The position numbers and the translations under genes were made by a program. DNA of 64,000 bases, taken from positions 124,001 through 188,000 of the forward strand of contig CBDHHE010000001.1 of the NCBI GenBank assembly GCA_965263335.1, in the 5' to 3' direction. Under the pieces are notes generated by a model. That model was not told the DNA's origin, made no database searches, and saw only the letters and a program-made list of their open reading frames with translations. Below, in pieces: positions 8,780-18,500 of the stretch (position 1 is the stretch's first letter; each line of letters begins with the position of its first letter). The stretch comes from Thermohalobaculum sp965263335 (GTDB lineage Bacteria > Pseudomonadota > Alphaproteobacteria > Rhodobacterales > Rhodobacteraceae).

Positions 8780-9982
8780 TCAGATCGTTGCGCGTCTTGG
8801 GCCAAGCGGCGGGTCCATCTCGAGCAGAGATCGGAATCGCGTGCCGATCAGGCTGCCCGCGAAGCCCCAGATGAGCCACCACCAGCCATGCAATGACCCC
8901 GAGACGATCCCGCCGAGATAGGCACCGATGTTGCAGCCGTAACTGAGCCGCGCGCCGTACCCCATGAGCAATCCTCCGGCGATGGCGGTCAGCAGGTCTC
9001 GCCTGCTGAGACCGAGCGTGGGGTGGAAGCGGCCCGCCAGCGACGCTGCCGCCATGGCACCAAAAACGATCCCGATGTTCATCAGCGAGGTTCGATTGGC
9101 AAAAAGGCTGCCCTCGAGCTGGGCCGCACGCCAGCCATTCCAATAGCTCCATTCACCCACCGGAACTCCAAAGAGATCAAGCAATTTCGCACCCCAGAGA
9201 GCGAAACCAGCCGTGACGCCCCATGGCCGTGCAAAGATCACGAAACACAGGACCCCAACGATTGCGAGCGCGATGGCGCCGGCCATCAACGACCACGGTC
9301 CGCGCAGGTACGAGCCAGTCGCTCGCAGAGGCTCCAGTGTTCCGTGAGCCCGTCGCTCCAAGATGATCGAGACCCCGACGACAACGCCTGCGAACAGCAT
9401 AAGCGCAGCGATCGCACCTAAGGGGCCGAACAAGCCGATCAAGGACGTCCCCGGAATGTTGGGAATCCCGGTGATGGCCGGAAGCTGCTGCCAGAACGTG
9501 GGAATATGCGCAGTTGCGATAACGGAGCCCAACACGAAGAACAGCAACACGAGCAGCATCCTGGTCGAGCCGCCACCACTGGTGAACAAGGTTCCGGACG
9601 CGCAACCGCCACCGAGTTGCATCCCGATCCCGAACACAAACGCACCAAGCGCGCTGGCAAGCCCCATGGGCATTACGACCGGATGCATGTTCCAGCCCGT
9701 GAGCTCCTCGTAGCCGACCAACAAGTACGTGAGGACACACGTCATGGCGATGAGCGCCATCTGCGCGCGCAATCCGGCACCCCGGCGTTCGCGCGTCATT
9801 CGGCGCCAAGCAGCCGTGAACCCGAACGCCGCGTGGTAGAGTGCGAAACCGGCCAGCCCGCCTAGGAGCGCGCCAAGTGCGTAGCGAACGCCATCGCCGT
9901 CCAGACCGCCACGGTGCATGAACGCGAGGCCCGCCGAGACACCGAGTCCCGCCGTCGCAACGCCCAGCACCCAATTTTGCAT
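8780..9982 (-). CDS. YeeE/YedE family sulfur-type transporter
   Basis: A 400-residue integral membrane protein with about ten hydrophobic helices in two similar halves. Each half has a conserved glycine-cysteine motif: GGGCASGTLFTSGGG in the first and SYGCNIGAYLGG in the second. In characterised family members (the thiosulfate importer TsuA/YeeE) such cysteines relay thiosulfate across the membrane, so uptake of thiosulfate or another sulfur species is the most likely role here. The ATG at 9982 follows GGGAGG by 8 bases. The downstream DUF302 gene is 28 bases away. The long upstream gap to opgC (546 bases) presumably holds its promoter. Confidence 0.88.
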   Translation of the reverse strand: MQNWVLGVATAGLGVSAGLAFMHRGGLDGDGVRYALGALLGGLAGFALYHAAFGFTAAWRRMTRERRGAGLRAQMALIAMTCVLTYLLVGYEELTGWNMHPVVMPMGLASALGAFVFGIGMQLGGGCASGTLFTSGGGSTRMLLVLLFFVLGSVIATAHIPTFWQQLPAITGIPNIPGTSLIGLFGPLGAIAALMLFAGVVVGVSIILERRAHGTLEPLRATGSYLRGPWSLMAGAIALAIVGVLCFVIFARPWGVTAGFALWGAKLLDLFGVPVGEWSYWNGWRAAQLEGSLFANRTSLMNIGIVFGAMAAASLAGRFHPTLGLSRRDLLTAIAGGLLMGYGARLSYGCNIGAYLGGIVSGSLHGWWWLIWGFAGSLIGTRFRSLLEMDPPLGPRRATI

Positions 9983-10528
9983 CGCATCGCCTCCCAATCC
10001 CGGACGGCTTGCGAAGCCGCTCGGCACCACGGCACAAGGTGCGCCAAATTAACGCTAAGCACCGCCGTTCTATCCATCTTCTGACCCGATTCAGCTCTCG
10101 CAACCGGTCACAACTGGGTGAAGAGAGGTCGCGATTGCAACGGATTGCGTGCACTTTGCGTTTTATATGCATTCCGCATTGGTGACATGGGTAACCGCAT
10201 GGCGTGCTTCGACGATTGCTGCCTGCATCGAACGTCGTCCGAAAGGACAAGCAAGAACGGCTCTTGCCGGGCCGTGACAGTCATCTATGACTTCGCGGCT
10301 GCGCTTGTCGACGAAAAGTCCGACAGTGCTGTCCGAGCAGTTTGCAGCCCGGGTGGTCTCCGTTTCTCCCCGCTTCTCCAGAGCATGCGCCGAATCACGA
10401 TTGCATGTCATGGCGTCGCGGGCTGCTTCACTCAACGTCACCTTAACCTTATATTTCGCAGCGACGCTCGCAGCATGGCGACCGAATGACTATGCGATGT
10501 TTTTCTGATCGGTGTTACTTAGCCTAAG
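9983..10528. other. Divergent intergenic region, 546 bases, no gene recognised
   Basis: Lies between the divergent YeeE/YedE and OpgC-like genes. Short open frames exist on both strands (for example about 123 codons at 10118-10489), but none has a ribosome-binding site or a recognisable product. The only clear structure is an 11-base palindrome CTTAGCCTAAG at 10518-10528, directly before the OpgC-like ATG. The region must hold two promoters, and an unannotated small RNA cannot be ruled out. Confidence 0.5.
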
Positions 10529-12172
10529 ATGACTTCTACAGCGCCACAAAAGCCCCAGTCCGGGGGAAAGAAACCGCGTGATCTGCGGTTGGATTTCTTT
10601 CGTGGACTGGCGATGTTTATCATTCTCCTGGCACACACGCCGGGGAACACATGGACGCTGTGGATCCCAGCGCGCTTCGGGTTCTCCGATGCGACAGAAA
10701 TATTTGTGTTCTGTTCGGGTATGGCGTCGGCGCTCGCGTTCGGCGCGGTCTTCTCGAAGCGAAGTTGGTGGCTCGGAACGGCGCGCATCGCATTCCGGGT
10801 CTGGCAGGTCTATTGGGCGCACATCGGCGTCTTTTTCGCCACGGCACTTCTCATGGTGGCCGTCGACAGCACCGGCTTGGGGATACCCGGAAAGGTTTAT
10901 GCCGAGTGGCCCCCGGTTGTCAGCTTCTTCACGAAGACGCACGAAGCGATCTTCGGGCTCTTCACGCTCACCTACATCCCGGGCCTGTTTGACATTCTGC
11001 CGATGTATCTCGTGATCCTGGCAATGGTGCCGGTGGTCATGGGCCTGCACAAGATCGGAGGCGCGAAGGCTGCGCTCTCCGCTGTTGTCCTGGTCTGGAT
11101 TGCGGCGAACTTGGCAGGCTACGCGCGGTACATCGACAAGGCCGAAGGCACACCCGATCTGAACATGATCCAGCAGACGCTCTACTGGATCGGCACTCAG
11201 TTCTCGTGGATCAACCTTAGGGGCTCGCCGTGGAGCGACCACGTCTGGTTCTTCAACCCGTTCGGCTGGCAGCTCATCTTCTTCACGGGATTTGCCTTTG
11301 GCATGGGGTGGCTTCCTGCCCCACCGGTGCGGCGAAGCCTGATCATCCTCGCAATCGTGGTGCTGGTCGCGAGCCTGCCGATCGCCTGGCACAAGATGTA
11401 CCAGTACCTGACTGGCTATGTACCTCCGGATTGGGGAGGTCTGTTCCTATGGGATTTGCGGCACGCGCTCGAGCCGCTCTTCTGGAAGTCCTGGCAGGGC
11501 ATTTTTCGCTACGTGCACTTCCTGGCGCTTGGCTATCTTGCTTGGTGTGCAGTTGGCGTTGGCGGTTGGCGGCTGGCCGAGGGGTGGCGCGCAGGGACCC
11601 GCGACGTATCGCGTCGTCGAATGATCGGTGTCGTCTGCATCCTCGTTATGCTGCCGACAATCCCCTATGCCTACCTTGAGGAAATCAAGTTTTTCTCGCC
11701 CGCACTCAACATGTGGATCTACGAGAATTACCTGCTGATCCCGGGCGAACAGATCGGTTTGGCGCAGATTGCGCACCTCGCGGCGCTTTTGACTCTGATT
11801 TGGCAGGCAATCGGTGACGATGCGCGGAACTGGATCGTGCGCGATGCGTTTCTCGCCACGGTACCTGTGATCCGCAAAGTTGGCACCCAGTCGCTTGCTG
11901 TGTTTCTCACTTCAATCGTCGTCGCACGTTTCAACGGGTGGATGCTCGATGTGCTTGAACAGCCGGAGTTCTGGGGAGAGCGAGATGTGTGGACGCGTGC
12001 CTTCGTCAATCTCTTCGGATTTGCCGTGTTGATCGCGGTGGCGTATTCTGTGTCTTGGTTCAAACGCCAGCCGTGGCGTGAGCGCCCCGCGCCAGCAATG
12101 TCGAACCGGGACGCCGGATCAAAAGTCCCGGGGCGCGCAGGATCGGCGGATCGCGCGGTCGCGGCCGAATGA
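10529..12172 (+). CDS. OpgC family membrane protein (acyltransferase-type)
   Basis: A 547-residue polytopic membrane protein of the OpgC family. OpgC proteins add succinyl or similar groups to osmoregulated periplasmic glucans. The N-terminus has the family pattern RLDFFRGLAMFIILLAHTPG, followed by about ten hydrophobic helices; the last 30 residues are hydrophilic and cytosolic. No opgG or opgH gene is visible nearby, so the acceptor may be a different envelope polysaccharide. The ATG at 10529 has no good Shine-Dalgarno and sits directly after a palindrome, so initiation or autoregulation may be unusual. The RibD-like gene follows 21 bases after the stop. Confidence 0.88.
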   Translation: MTSTAPQKPQSGGKKPRDLRLDFFRGLAMFIILLAHTPGNTWTLWIPARFGFSDATEIFVFCSGMASALAFGAVFSKRSWWLGTARIAFRVWQVYWAHIGVFFATALLMVAVDSTGLGIPGKVYAEWPPVVSFFTKTHEAIFGLFTLTYIPGLFDILPMYLVILAMVPVVMGLHKIGGAKAALSAVVLVWIAANLAGYARYIDKAEGTPDLNMIQQTLYWIGTQFSWINLRGSPWSDHVWFFNPFGWQLIFFTGFAFGMGWLPAPPVRRSLIILAIVVLVASLPIAWHKMYQYLTGYVPPDWGGLFLWDLRHALEPLFWKSWQGIFRYVHFLALGYLAWCAVGVGGWRLAEGWRAGTRDVSRRRMIGVVCILVMLPTIPYAYLEEIKFFSPALNMWIYENYLLIPGEQIGLAQIAHLAALLTLIWQAIGDDARNWIVRDAFLATVPVIRKVGTQSLAVFLTSIVVARFNGWMLDVLEQPEFWGERDVWTRAFVNLFGFAVLIAVAYSVSWFKRQPWRERPAPAMSNRDAGSKVPGRAGSADRAVAAE

Positions 12173-12193
12173 CCATCGAGAGAGGATAGCAGA

Positions 12194-12937
12194 GTGTTTC
12201 ATCGAACGACCAACAGCGCTGCACGCACGCGCGCGATGGAATACGATCCGAAGACGGCTTTGAACCGTCTGACGCGGCACCGCGGGTCGGAGCCGTTTGT
12301 GATCGGTCAACTCGGCCAATCGCTCGACGGACGCATTGCGACCCCAACGGGCATGTCGAAATACATCAACGGCGAAGAAGCGCTGTGTCATCTGCACCGC
12401 ATACGGGCGGAAGTGGACGCGGTGATTGTGGGCGTGGGCACGGCGATCGCGGATAACCCGCAGCTGACCACGAGAAACGTCGAGGGCGCCAACCCGGTGC
12501 GTGTCGTGATCGACCCGCATGGACGCCTGCCTGCCGACCGCACGATGCTGCGGGACGGCGCATCTCCGGTCATCTGCGTGACATGCCAGTCCGCCCCGAT
12601 GCCCGAGGGTGTCGAAACCATGCAATTGGCGTGTGATGGCAATGGTCACATCCAGCCAAGATGGATCGTCGAGGCGCTGGCAGCACGCGGGCTCCGGCGC
12701 ATTCTCGTGGAAGGTGGTGCCGAGACCCTTGCGCGCTTCATGAATGCCGGTGCTGTCGACGAGTTGCATCTGATGGTGGCGCCTATGGTGCTCGGATCCG
12801 GGAAGACAGGGCTGAACCTCGAGCCAATCGAGTCGCTCGATGAGGCGATCCGGCCCGTTGTTCGGACCATGCGCTTCCGAGACGGCGACATGCTCTGCAT
12901 GTGCGATCTTCAGGCGCAGCCCGCACAAGTGGCCTAG
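12194..12937 (+). CDS. RibD C-terminal/DHFR-like pyrimidine reductase family protein
   Basis: A 247-residue NADPH-dependent reductase of the RibD C-terminal (HTP reductase) fold. Visible features are GQLGQSLDGRIATPTG near the N-terminus, AVIVGVGTAIADNPQLTTR, the VIDPHGRLP strand, and the NADPH-binding LVEGGAETLARFM near residue 180. It lacks the deaminase domain of full RibD, so it is either a stand-alone paralogue or a reductase for another substrate. The start chosen is GTG at 12194 with GAGAGGA upstream; ATG at 12236 is the alternative. It is downstream of the OpgC-like gene and upstream of cytochrome b561. Confidence 0.88.
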   Translation: MFHRTTNSAARTRAMEYDPKTALNRLTRHRGSEPFVIGQLGQSLDGRIATPTGMSKYINGEEALCHLHRIRAEVDAVIVGVGTAIADNPQLTTRNVEGANPVRVVIDPHGRLPADRTMLRDGASPVICVTCQSAPMPEGVETMQLACDGNGHIQPRWIVEALAARGLRRILVEGGAETLARFMNAGAVDELHLMVAPMVLGSGKTGLNLEPIESLDEAIRPVVRTMRFRDGDMLCMCDLQAQPAQVA

Positions 12938-12981
12938 CGCCCTGCAAGACCGCATCTGAACAGGTTCGGAAGGACAGCAAG

Positions 12982-13536
12982 ATGGACGATGCTCCGCGCT
13001 ATGCGTTCATCCAACGTCTGCTGCATTGGGTTCTGGCGGTCCTTGTGATCGGGGCGCTCTCCGTCGGCATGATCTTCGCGATCCTCGAGTTTGACGGCAC
13101 ACTCGAAACCTTCGGCAAGGACACCACGGACCTGCTCTACAAGTACCACAAGACCTTCGGTGTCATCATTCTCGCCCTGATGATCGTGCGCTTGGTTGTA
13201 AAGCTGATGCTTGGAAAACCTGCCCACGCAGACCCCCTGACAAAGTTCCAGCGCGCAGCCAGTGAGGCAATCCACGGCTTGTTCTACGTAGGGCTGATCG
13301 CGATGACGATTGTGGGCTGGCTCGCCACCGGTGCAAGCGGTTACCCGGTCGAGTTCTTCAACTGGACCCTCCCGCCGATCCTGTCAAAGGACAAGGAACT
13401 CGGCGAGACTCTCTACGAAATCCACGGCACGCTTGGCTGGATCATGCTGATCCTCGTCATTGTGCATTTGGGGGCGGCCTTGATGCACTGGCTCGTCTTG
13501 CGGGACCGGGTGATGGCGCGGATGAGCCTATTCTAG
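12982..13536 (+). CDS. Cytochrome b561 family protein
   Basis: A 184-residue inner-membrane di-heme cytochrome b561 with four hydrophobic helices. Candidate heme-ligand histidines appear in LLHWVL, YKYHKTFG, EAIHGLFY and YEIHGTLGW. Family members move electrons from quinol to periplasmic acceptors, and some oxidise superoxide. The ATG at 12982 follows GGAAGGA by 8 bases; an in-frame upstream GTG/ATG reading would overlap the previous gene and add non-conserved residues. The next gene (TetR) converges, with 10 bases between the stops. Confidence 0.92.
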   Translation: MDDAPRYAFIQRLLHWVLAVLVIGALSVGMIFAILEFDGTLETFGKDTTDLLYKYHKTFGVIILALMIVRLVVKLMLGKPAHADPLTKFQRAASEAIHGLFYVGLIAMTIVGWLATGASGYPVEFFNWTLPPILSKDKELGETLYEIHGTLGWIMLILVIVHLGAALMHWLVLRDRVMARMSLF

Positions 13537-13546
13537 TCGCGCGATT

Positions 13547-14155
13547 TCACTTCTTGAGGCCACGAAACACCAGATCGAGGATCGCCCGCATTTCCGGAAT
13601 GATCGTCGACTTGTCCCGCCACGTGGCGAGCGACATCGGGATCCAAAATGCCTTGAACGTAATCAACAATGTCGAGGCCAGCTCGGTGGCGTCGCCGTCC
13701 TGAAACTGTCCTTCGGCAATGCCGCGCCGGATCTCGCGTTCAAGACGCTCACGTTTCCAGCTGACATGCCGGTCAAGTAGCTCGATGCCGTGCTCATCAT
13801 TGCAGAGAAAATCGGCGAGCTCGACGATCTTGGGACTGCGCTCGAGTTCGGCGACCAGGTGACTGATGCCCATCTCGATGAAGCGGCGGATGCGATCCTC
13901 GGGCGTTCCTTCGGGCAGCATCAACTCGGCCTCCATGGCCGTCTCGACCATGTCGAAATAGGTCTGGACCACGGCGAGGCCTATGGCCTGCTTGTTGCGA
14001 TAGTAGCGATAGAGGTTGCCGGGGGACATCTGGCACCGGTCCGCGATGTCGCCGATCGTGGTCTTGGTGAACCCGTAGTGCTCGAACAGATCCTGTGCAT
14101 GGCGCAGGATTTCGACACGGGTTGCATCGACCTTTGTTTGTGGAAGCGTTCTCAT
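13547..14155 (-). CDS. TetR/AcrR family transcriptional regulator
   Basis: A 202-residue one-component repressor with an N-terminal helix-turn-helix (TTIGDIADRCQMSPGNLYRY, about residues 26-50) and an all-helical ligand-binding C-terminal part with a TetR_C-like core. Its ATG overlaps the stop of the outer-membrane barrel gene in TGATG, so it is the last gene of the exporter operon and translationally coupled to it. Autoregulation of that operon by a lipid-like ligand is the simplest model; candidate operators lie around 18740-18815. Starts further upstream lie inside the barrel gene and are rejected. Confidence 0.93.
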   Translation of the reverse strand: MRTLPQTKVDATRVEILRHAQDLFEHYGFTKTTIGDIADRCQMSPGNLYRYYRNKQAIGLAVVQTYFDMVETAMEAELMLPEGTPEDRIRRFIEMGISHLVAELERSPKIVELADFLCNDEHGIELLDRHVSWKRERLEREIRRGIAEGQFQDGDATELASTLLITFKAFWIPMSLATWRDKSTIIPEMRAILDLVFRGLKK

Positions 14156-15465
14156 CAGCGATCCAATATTGCGCCTCCAAAGTAGTATGTCAGCGTCAAT
14201 CGTACAAAGGAGTCGTCGGCGAAGGCGCTGGCCGTGTTGCCCCGGTCGATGTTCAAGAAGCCCTGCGCCTCCACCTCGATCGTCCAATCGTCCGAAAAGC
14301 GGTGTTCTCCCTCTAGGCGCAAGCCGACATCACCATCGCTCATGTCGACCGACGAGGTGAGCAGAAGGCTGGTGTCCGCCTCGTCGTTCAAAGCCAGCCG
14401 CGTGCCGAGGATCAGATCGTTCTGAAAGGTCGTGAGTGCATCGTCACCCCGGCCGTCCCATGCATATTCCGCGATCAGGCCAAGATCGGCATCGGTGTCC
14501 GCGATGCCAAACAGCGTGTGCTCCAGACCGCCCGTAAACGCGAAGAAATCCTCCTCGCGGAAGGACGCGTTCTTCTGACCCGTGCGCACGATCGCCTCGC
14601 CCTTCCAGAGCGTCGCGCCCGATGTGTACTGCACATCGACGCCACCTTGTGTGATCCGCTCATAGAACGGGCGCAGACTGGTTCCGTCAAAGAAGAACGC
14701 CGGATCGCGGCCCAATCCATGGAAGGCAGACAGACCGAGGTCCACATCGCCCCACACGCCTTCGTAGCGAAGCGCGAAGGAAGGCGTCCATTCGTTCGCC
14801 GACGTGTCGAACAGAGGTTTCGCCGTGTTGACTGGAGGATCGGACCGCAATCGGCCCGAAACACCTGGAAAGGTCCTCTCGCGAAAGAACGGCATGACGA
14901 ACACCGCGAATTCACCGATGTCCGTGAGCCGTGCGAGCCGGATCAGGGGCTGACCCAAACGATCCTCGTCATCGAGGTTCTCCACCTGGTCGGTCTGGTT
15001 GATGATGTCGACCAGATGCAGGGCCTCGGTCTTGCCCCAGAAAACTGTGTCCGCGCCAACCGTCACCGACCAGGGACCATCGGCATAGTCGAGCTTGAAC
15101 TCGCGGATGTCCCAGTGGCTGCGCCGGTCGTCTTGAACGTCGTAGCGGGCAAACGGCGTGAACGTGAAGGCGACGTCGCCATCGGACCACTCGGCGAGAA
15201 ACGTCGCCTCGCCCGCGATGCTGACGCTGTCTCTGTCCTGACCGACGAATTGCGGGTCTTCGAAGAACCCGGTGCCCTCGAGACTGATTTCGCCAAACAC
15301 TTCAGCGTAGGGCGGGACAATACCGTCCGCCGAGACAGGCGCACTGCTCAGCAGAAACCCGGATGTCGCGCTGATCAACCCCACGCTCAGCACGACAGAG
15401 GGTGCGGCTTGCAGCGATATGTGCGGCACCCGGCAGTGGCAGGTGAGGCGCAACACACGCTGCAT
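14155..15465 (-). CDS. Predicted outer-membrane beta-barrel protein
   Basis: A 436-residue protein with an N-terminal export signal. It is followed by many amphipathic strands with alternating aromatic residues, such as DVAFTFTPFARYDV and WSVTVGADTVFWGK. The chain ends in VRLTLTYYF, an aromatic C-terminal strand typical of outer-membrane barrels, plus a seven-residue tail. It looks like the DUF1302-type barrels that accompany MMPL exporters, but that assignment is tentative. The ATG at 15465 has AGGT upstream; a longer start at 15507 is possible. It lies 56 bases after the exporter stop and overlaps the TetR start, so it is in the same operon and is the likely outer-membrane exit. Confidence 0.8.
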   Translation of the reverse strand: MQRVLRLTCHCRVPHISLQAAPSVVLSVGLISATSGFLLSSAPVSADGIVPPYAEVFGEISLEGTGFFEDPQFVGQDRDSVSIAGEATFLAEWSDGDVAFTFTPFARYDVQDDRRSHWDIREFKLDYADGPWSVTVGADTVFWGKTEALHLVDIINQTDQVENLDDEDRLGQPLIRLARLTDIGEFAVFVMPFFRERTFPGVSGRLRSDPPVNTAKPLFDTSANEWTPSFALRYEGVWGDVDLGLSAFHGLGRDPAFFFDGTSLRPFYERITQGGVDVQYTSGATLWKGEAIVRTGQKNASFREEDFFAFTGGLEHTLFGIADTDADLGLIAEYAWDGRGDDALTTFQNDLILGTRLALNDEADTSLLLTSSVDMSDGDVGLRLEGEHRFSDDWTIEVEAQGFLNIDRGNTASAFADDSFVRLTLTYYFGGAILDR

Positions 15466-15521
15466 CACTGCACCTGCTGGGTACCTCGGACGAGCAAGCC
15501 GGAGCATGCCAGGAGACCGCC

Positions 15522-18500
15522 TCAGCGCGCCATCGTGGCGAGCCGTTGAGAACTGAAGTCCGAATCCCCCAGTCCGACGCGGAACCGGTAATCGGTCCAC
15601 ACGAGGTCGGTTTCCTTAGCGGTCTGCTTGTTGACCATGCGCATCACATCAGCCCGCCAGTACTGGCCCAGATACTGCCTGTATCCCTCGAAGGTCAGCG
15701 TCTTCTCGAGATCGCCGCGACGATTGTAGAACTCGGTGAACTGAAGCCTGTACTCCTCGCTATCGGTCCAAGCAATGCGCTTGGAGTAACCAGACTTGGG
15801 GTTCTTCGGATAGCTCTCGACGACATGGCAGTTGAGGCTGGCATCCGTCGGGCACGGTTCGTCGCGCAGCCACTTGTAGTCATAGTCGGCCACTTCCTGA
15901 CTCCCGAGATCCTCATACGAGAACTCGGATGAGACAAACTTGCCGGTGCGGTTTGAGCTCGAGATCCGCTTGACCCTCTTGACCGCCGGCAAATAGAGCC
16001 ATTGATCGTCGTCATCAGGCTCGATCTTCGCATGCGTCAGAAGCCCCGTGCCGCGAATGTCGCGCGGACGCTCGAACACGATGACACCAAGATCACCGAG
16101 CCCCGGATCAGGGCGCTCCATTGTCATGTTGCGAAACACGCGGCGGCTCTCTCGGCCCTGCTTGTCGCGCAGCACCATTTCGCCATCGACTTCGAAGTCG
16201 CCATACCCGAGATCACGACGATCCGCCTCTTCGGCGATCGCCAGACCTTTTTCTTCCGGTGTTTGTGCCTTTGCTCCGGTCACCACAGCGACAGCGCCGG
16301 CGGCGATCAGCAGGGCCACCATGGTGACGGTGGCAGGTCGGGGAATAGACATGTCGAGACTCCTTTTGTCGAGCCAGATCAGCAGGGAAGGCAGAAGCAG
16401 GAAATCGGCGATCAATGCGAGCGAGATGGTGATGGCAGTGAGCTTCGCCATATCGCCGTTCACGGAAAAGCCCGATTGTGCGAGGATCACGAAGCCTGCG
16501 ACGAGACCCAAAGTGGTCACGAAGAGGGCCATACCGACCGATCGGAAACTGTATCGCACGGCATCTTCGGCTGTGAGACCTTGCCGACGCGCCTTCGTGT
16601 ACTTCGATAAGAAGTGCACGGTGTCATCGACCACGATGCCAAGCGTTGCGGCCAGCACGACGGCAATAGCCAGCGTCACAGCCCCCACTGTGTAGCCCCA
16701 GAGCCCGAAGGCCATCAAAGCCGGGATCAGGTTCGGCACGAGGCTCACCAAACCGATCCGGATGTCCCAGAGCGCGATCGTAATGATGCCCGAGATCAGT
16801 ACCAGCGCGATCGCGGTACCCGTCAGCATCGCCCGCACATCCCTGAACGAAATCAGGTTGAAGACATGGACCACGCCAGTTGGTGTCACTAGAGCTATCT
16901 CGGGGTGGGTCTTTTCCCATGCACTCTGAATGATGGGAGCGTTCCCGGCGATCCAGTCGCCGGTGCGCAGGGTGAGCTCCCTCATCTGGGCCGTGGTCAC
17001 GTTCGACATCAGAACCGAAAGCCGCATGGTCTCGCGATCGACATCGATCTGGTCTGTAAGGTCCATCCCGTAACCCAGCGAAAGCTCGTAGAGGAACAGA
17101 AACTGGCTGGCCTCTTCCCGGTTCACGGGCAATCGCATGTATGCCGGGTCATCGGCATTCATGTTCATGTTGAGCCGCTTGATGGTATCGGTCAGCGAGC
17201 GCACATAGGTGACCTCTGTTTGCGTGCGCAGCCAGTCGGTCAGCGCCGAGACCTCCGCGAGGAATGCGGGTTCGTTGATGCCCTGCGCCTCTCCCGAGGG
17301 CAGCGGAAATTCGAGTCCCGATACACCGGTCAGCCTTTCCTCGGTGAAGTCGGTGTCCTGGCGGAACTCATAACGCTCGTCGAAGTAGCGCAGGAAGTCG
17401 TCCTCCAGCTTGATCTGGCTGAGACCTGCAGCGAGAGCCATGACGCCCAGGACGGTCGTCGGCAGAAGGATGCGGCGAAAGCGGATCACAAACTCGGCAA
17501 CCCCATCCATCAGTCGGCTCGATGCGGCCTGGGAGGTGCGGCGCGAGATCGGCAGGAACGTGATCAGGGCCGGCAACAGCGTAAGCGTGTAGACCATCGC
17601 GGCAAGCACCCCGACGCCGACGACATTCCCGAGCTGACGGAACGGCGGTGAGATCGAGAAGTTCAGCGAGAAGAACCCGATCGACGTGGTGATACAGGCA
17701 ATGATGATCGCGCCCATGTGGTTGGACAGCGCCCGGCGCACCCATTCGCGCCTGTCCGCCGTTTCAAGCATTGTCTGCCGGCACGATGAGAGAATGTGCA
17801 CCGCGGACGCGACGGCCAGCGTCATGATGTAGAGCGGCGCGAGCACGGTGACCGAATTCAGCGCGAGCCCCATCCAACCAAGCGCGCCAAGACCTGCAAT
17901 GGCAGAAAGGACGATCACCACGAGCACGCTCAGCGTCCCCAGGATCGAGCGGATCGCAAGTCCGACGATGATCAGGATTGCAAGAAACATGGGACCCATC
18001 AGGGTCTGACCATCCTCCTGCCCGGACACCGCGAACTGGTTGTTGATCATCACCGAACCGGTGAAACGCAGGTCGATGGAGGGGTACTTGGCCTCGATGT
18101 CCGCACGCAGCTCCTTGGCAGCCGCAACGATCGAGGGCACCTCGGTCGTGGGTTCGAGCTGGGGCAGGATGAACTTGACTTGAACCTGCGTGACGTCCGC
18201 GCTGGGCGAGATGAAAGAGTTGACCAGCTCGATGCGGTCGAGCGCAATCGCCCGGGCCTCATCTGCTTCGTCCTGCGTGACGGCGAGCGGCTCGGGGATC
18301 AGATCGCGTACGATCATCTCATCCCCTTCTGCATAAGTGTGCTGGAAGTTCGTGATCGAATCCACACGGCGAACGAACGGCAAGAGCCACGACTTCTCAG
18401 TGATCTCTCCGATCGCTTCCAGCACCTTTGGCTCAAACACCGCGCCGTTCTCCGGTACGACGACAATCATCAGGTTGTCGTCCTTGGCGAAGGTGTTCTC

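Noticed and set aside
10118..10489. Open frame of about 123 codons in the YeeE-OpgC gap
   Set aside because: No ribosome-binding site, atypical composition and no recognisable product; an overlapping frame of similar size exists on the other strand.
16002..16695. Long plus-strand frames opposite the RND-LolA gene
   Set aside because: Shadows of a strongly supported coding region; low-complexity translations.
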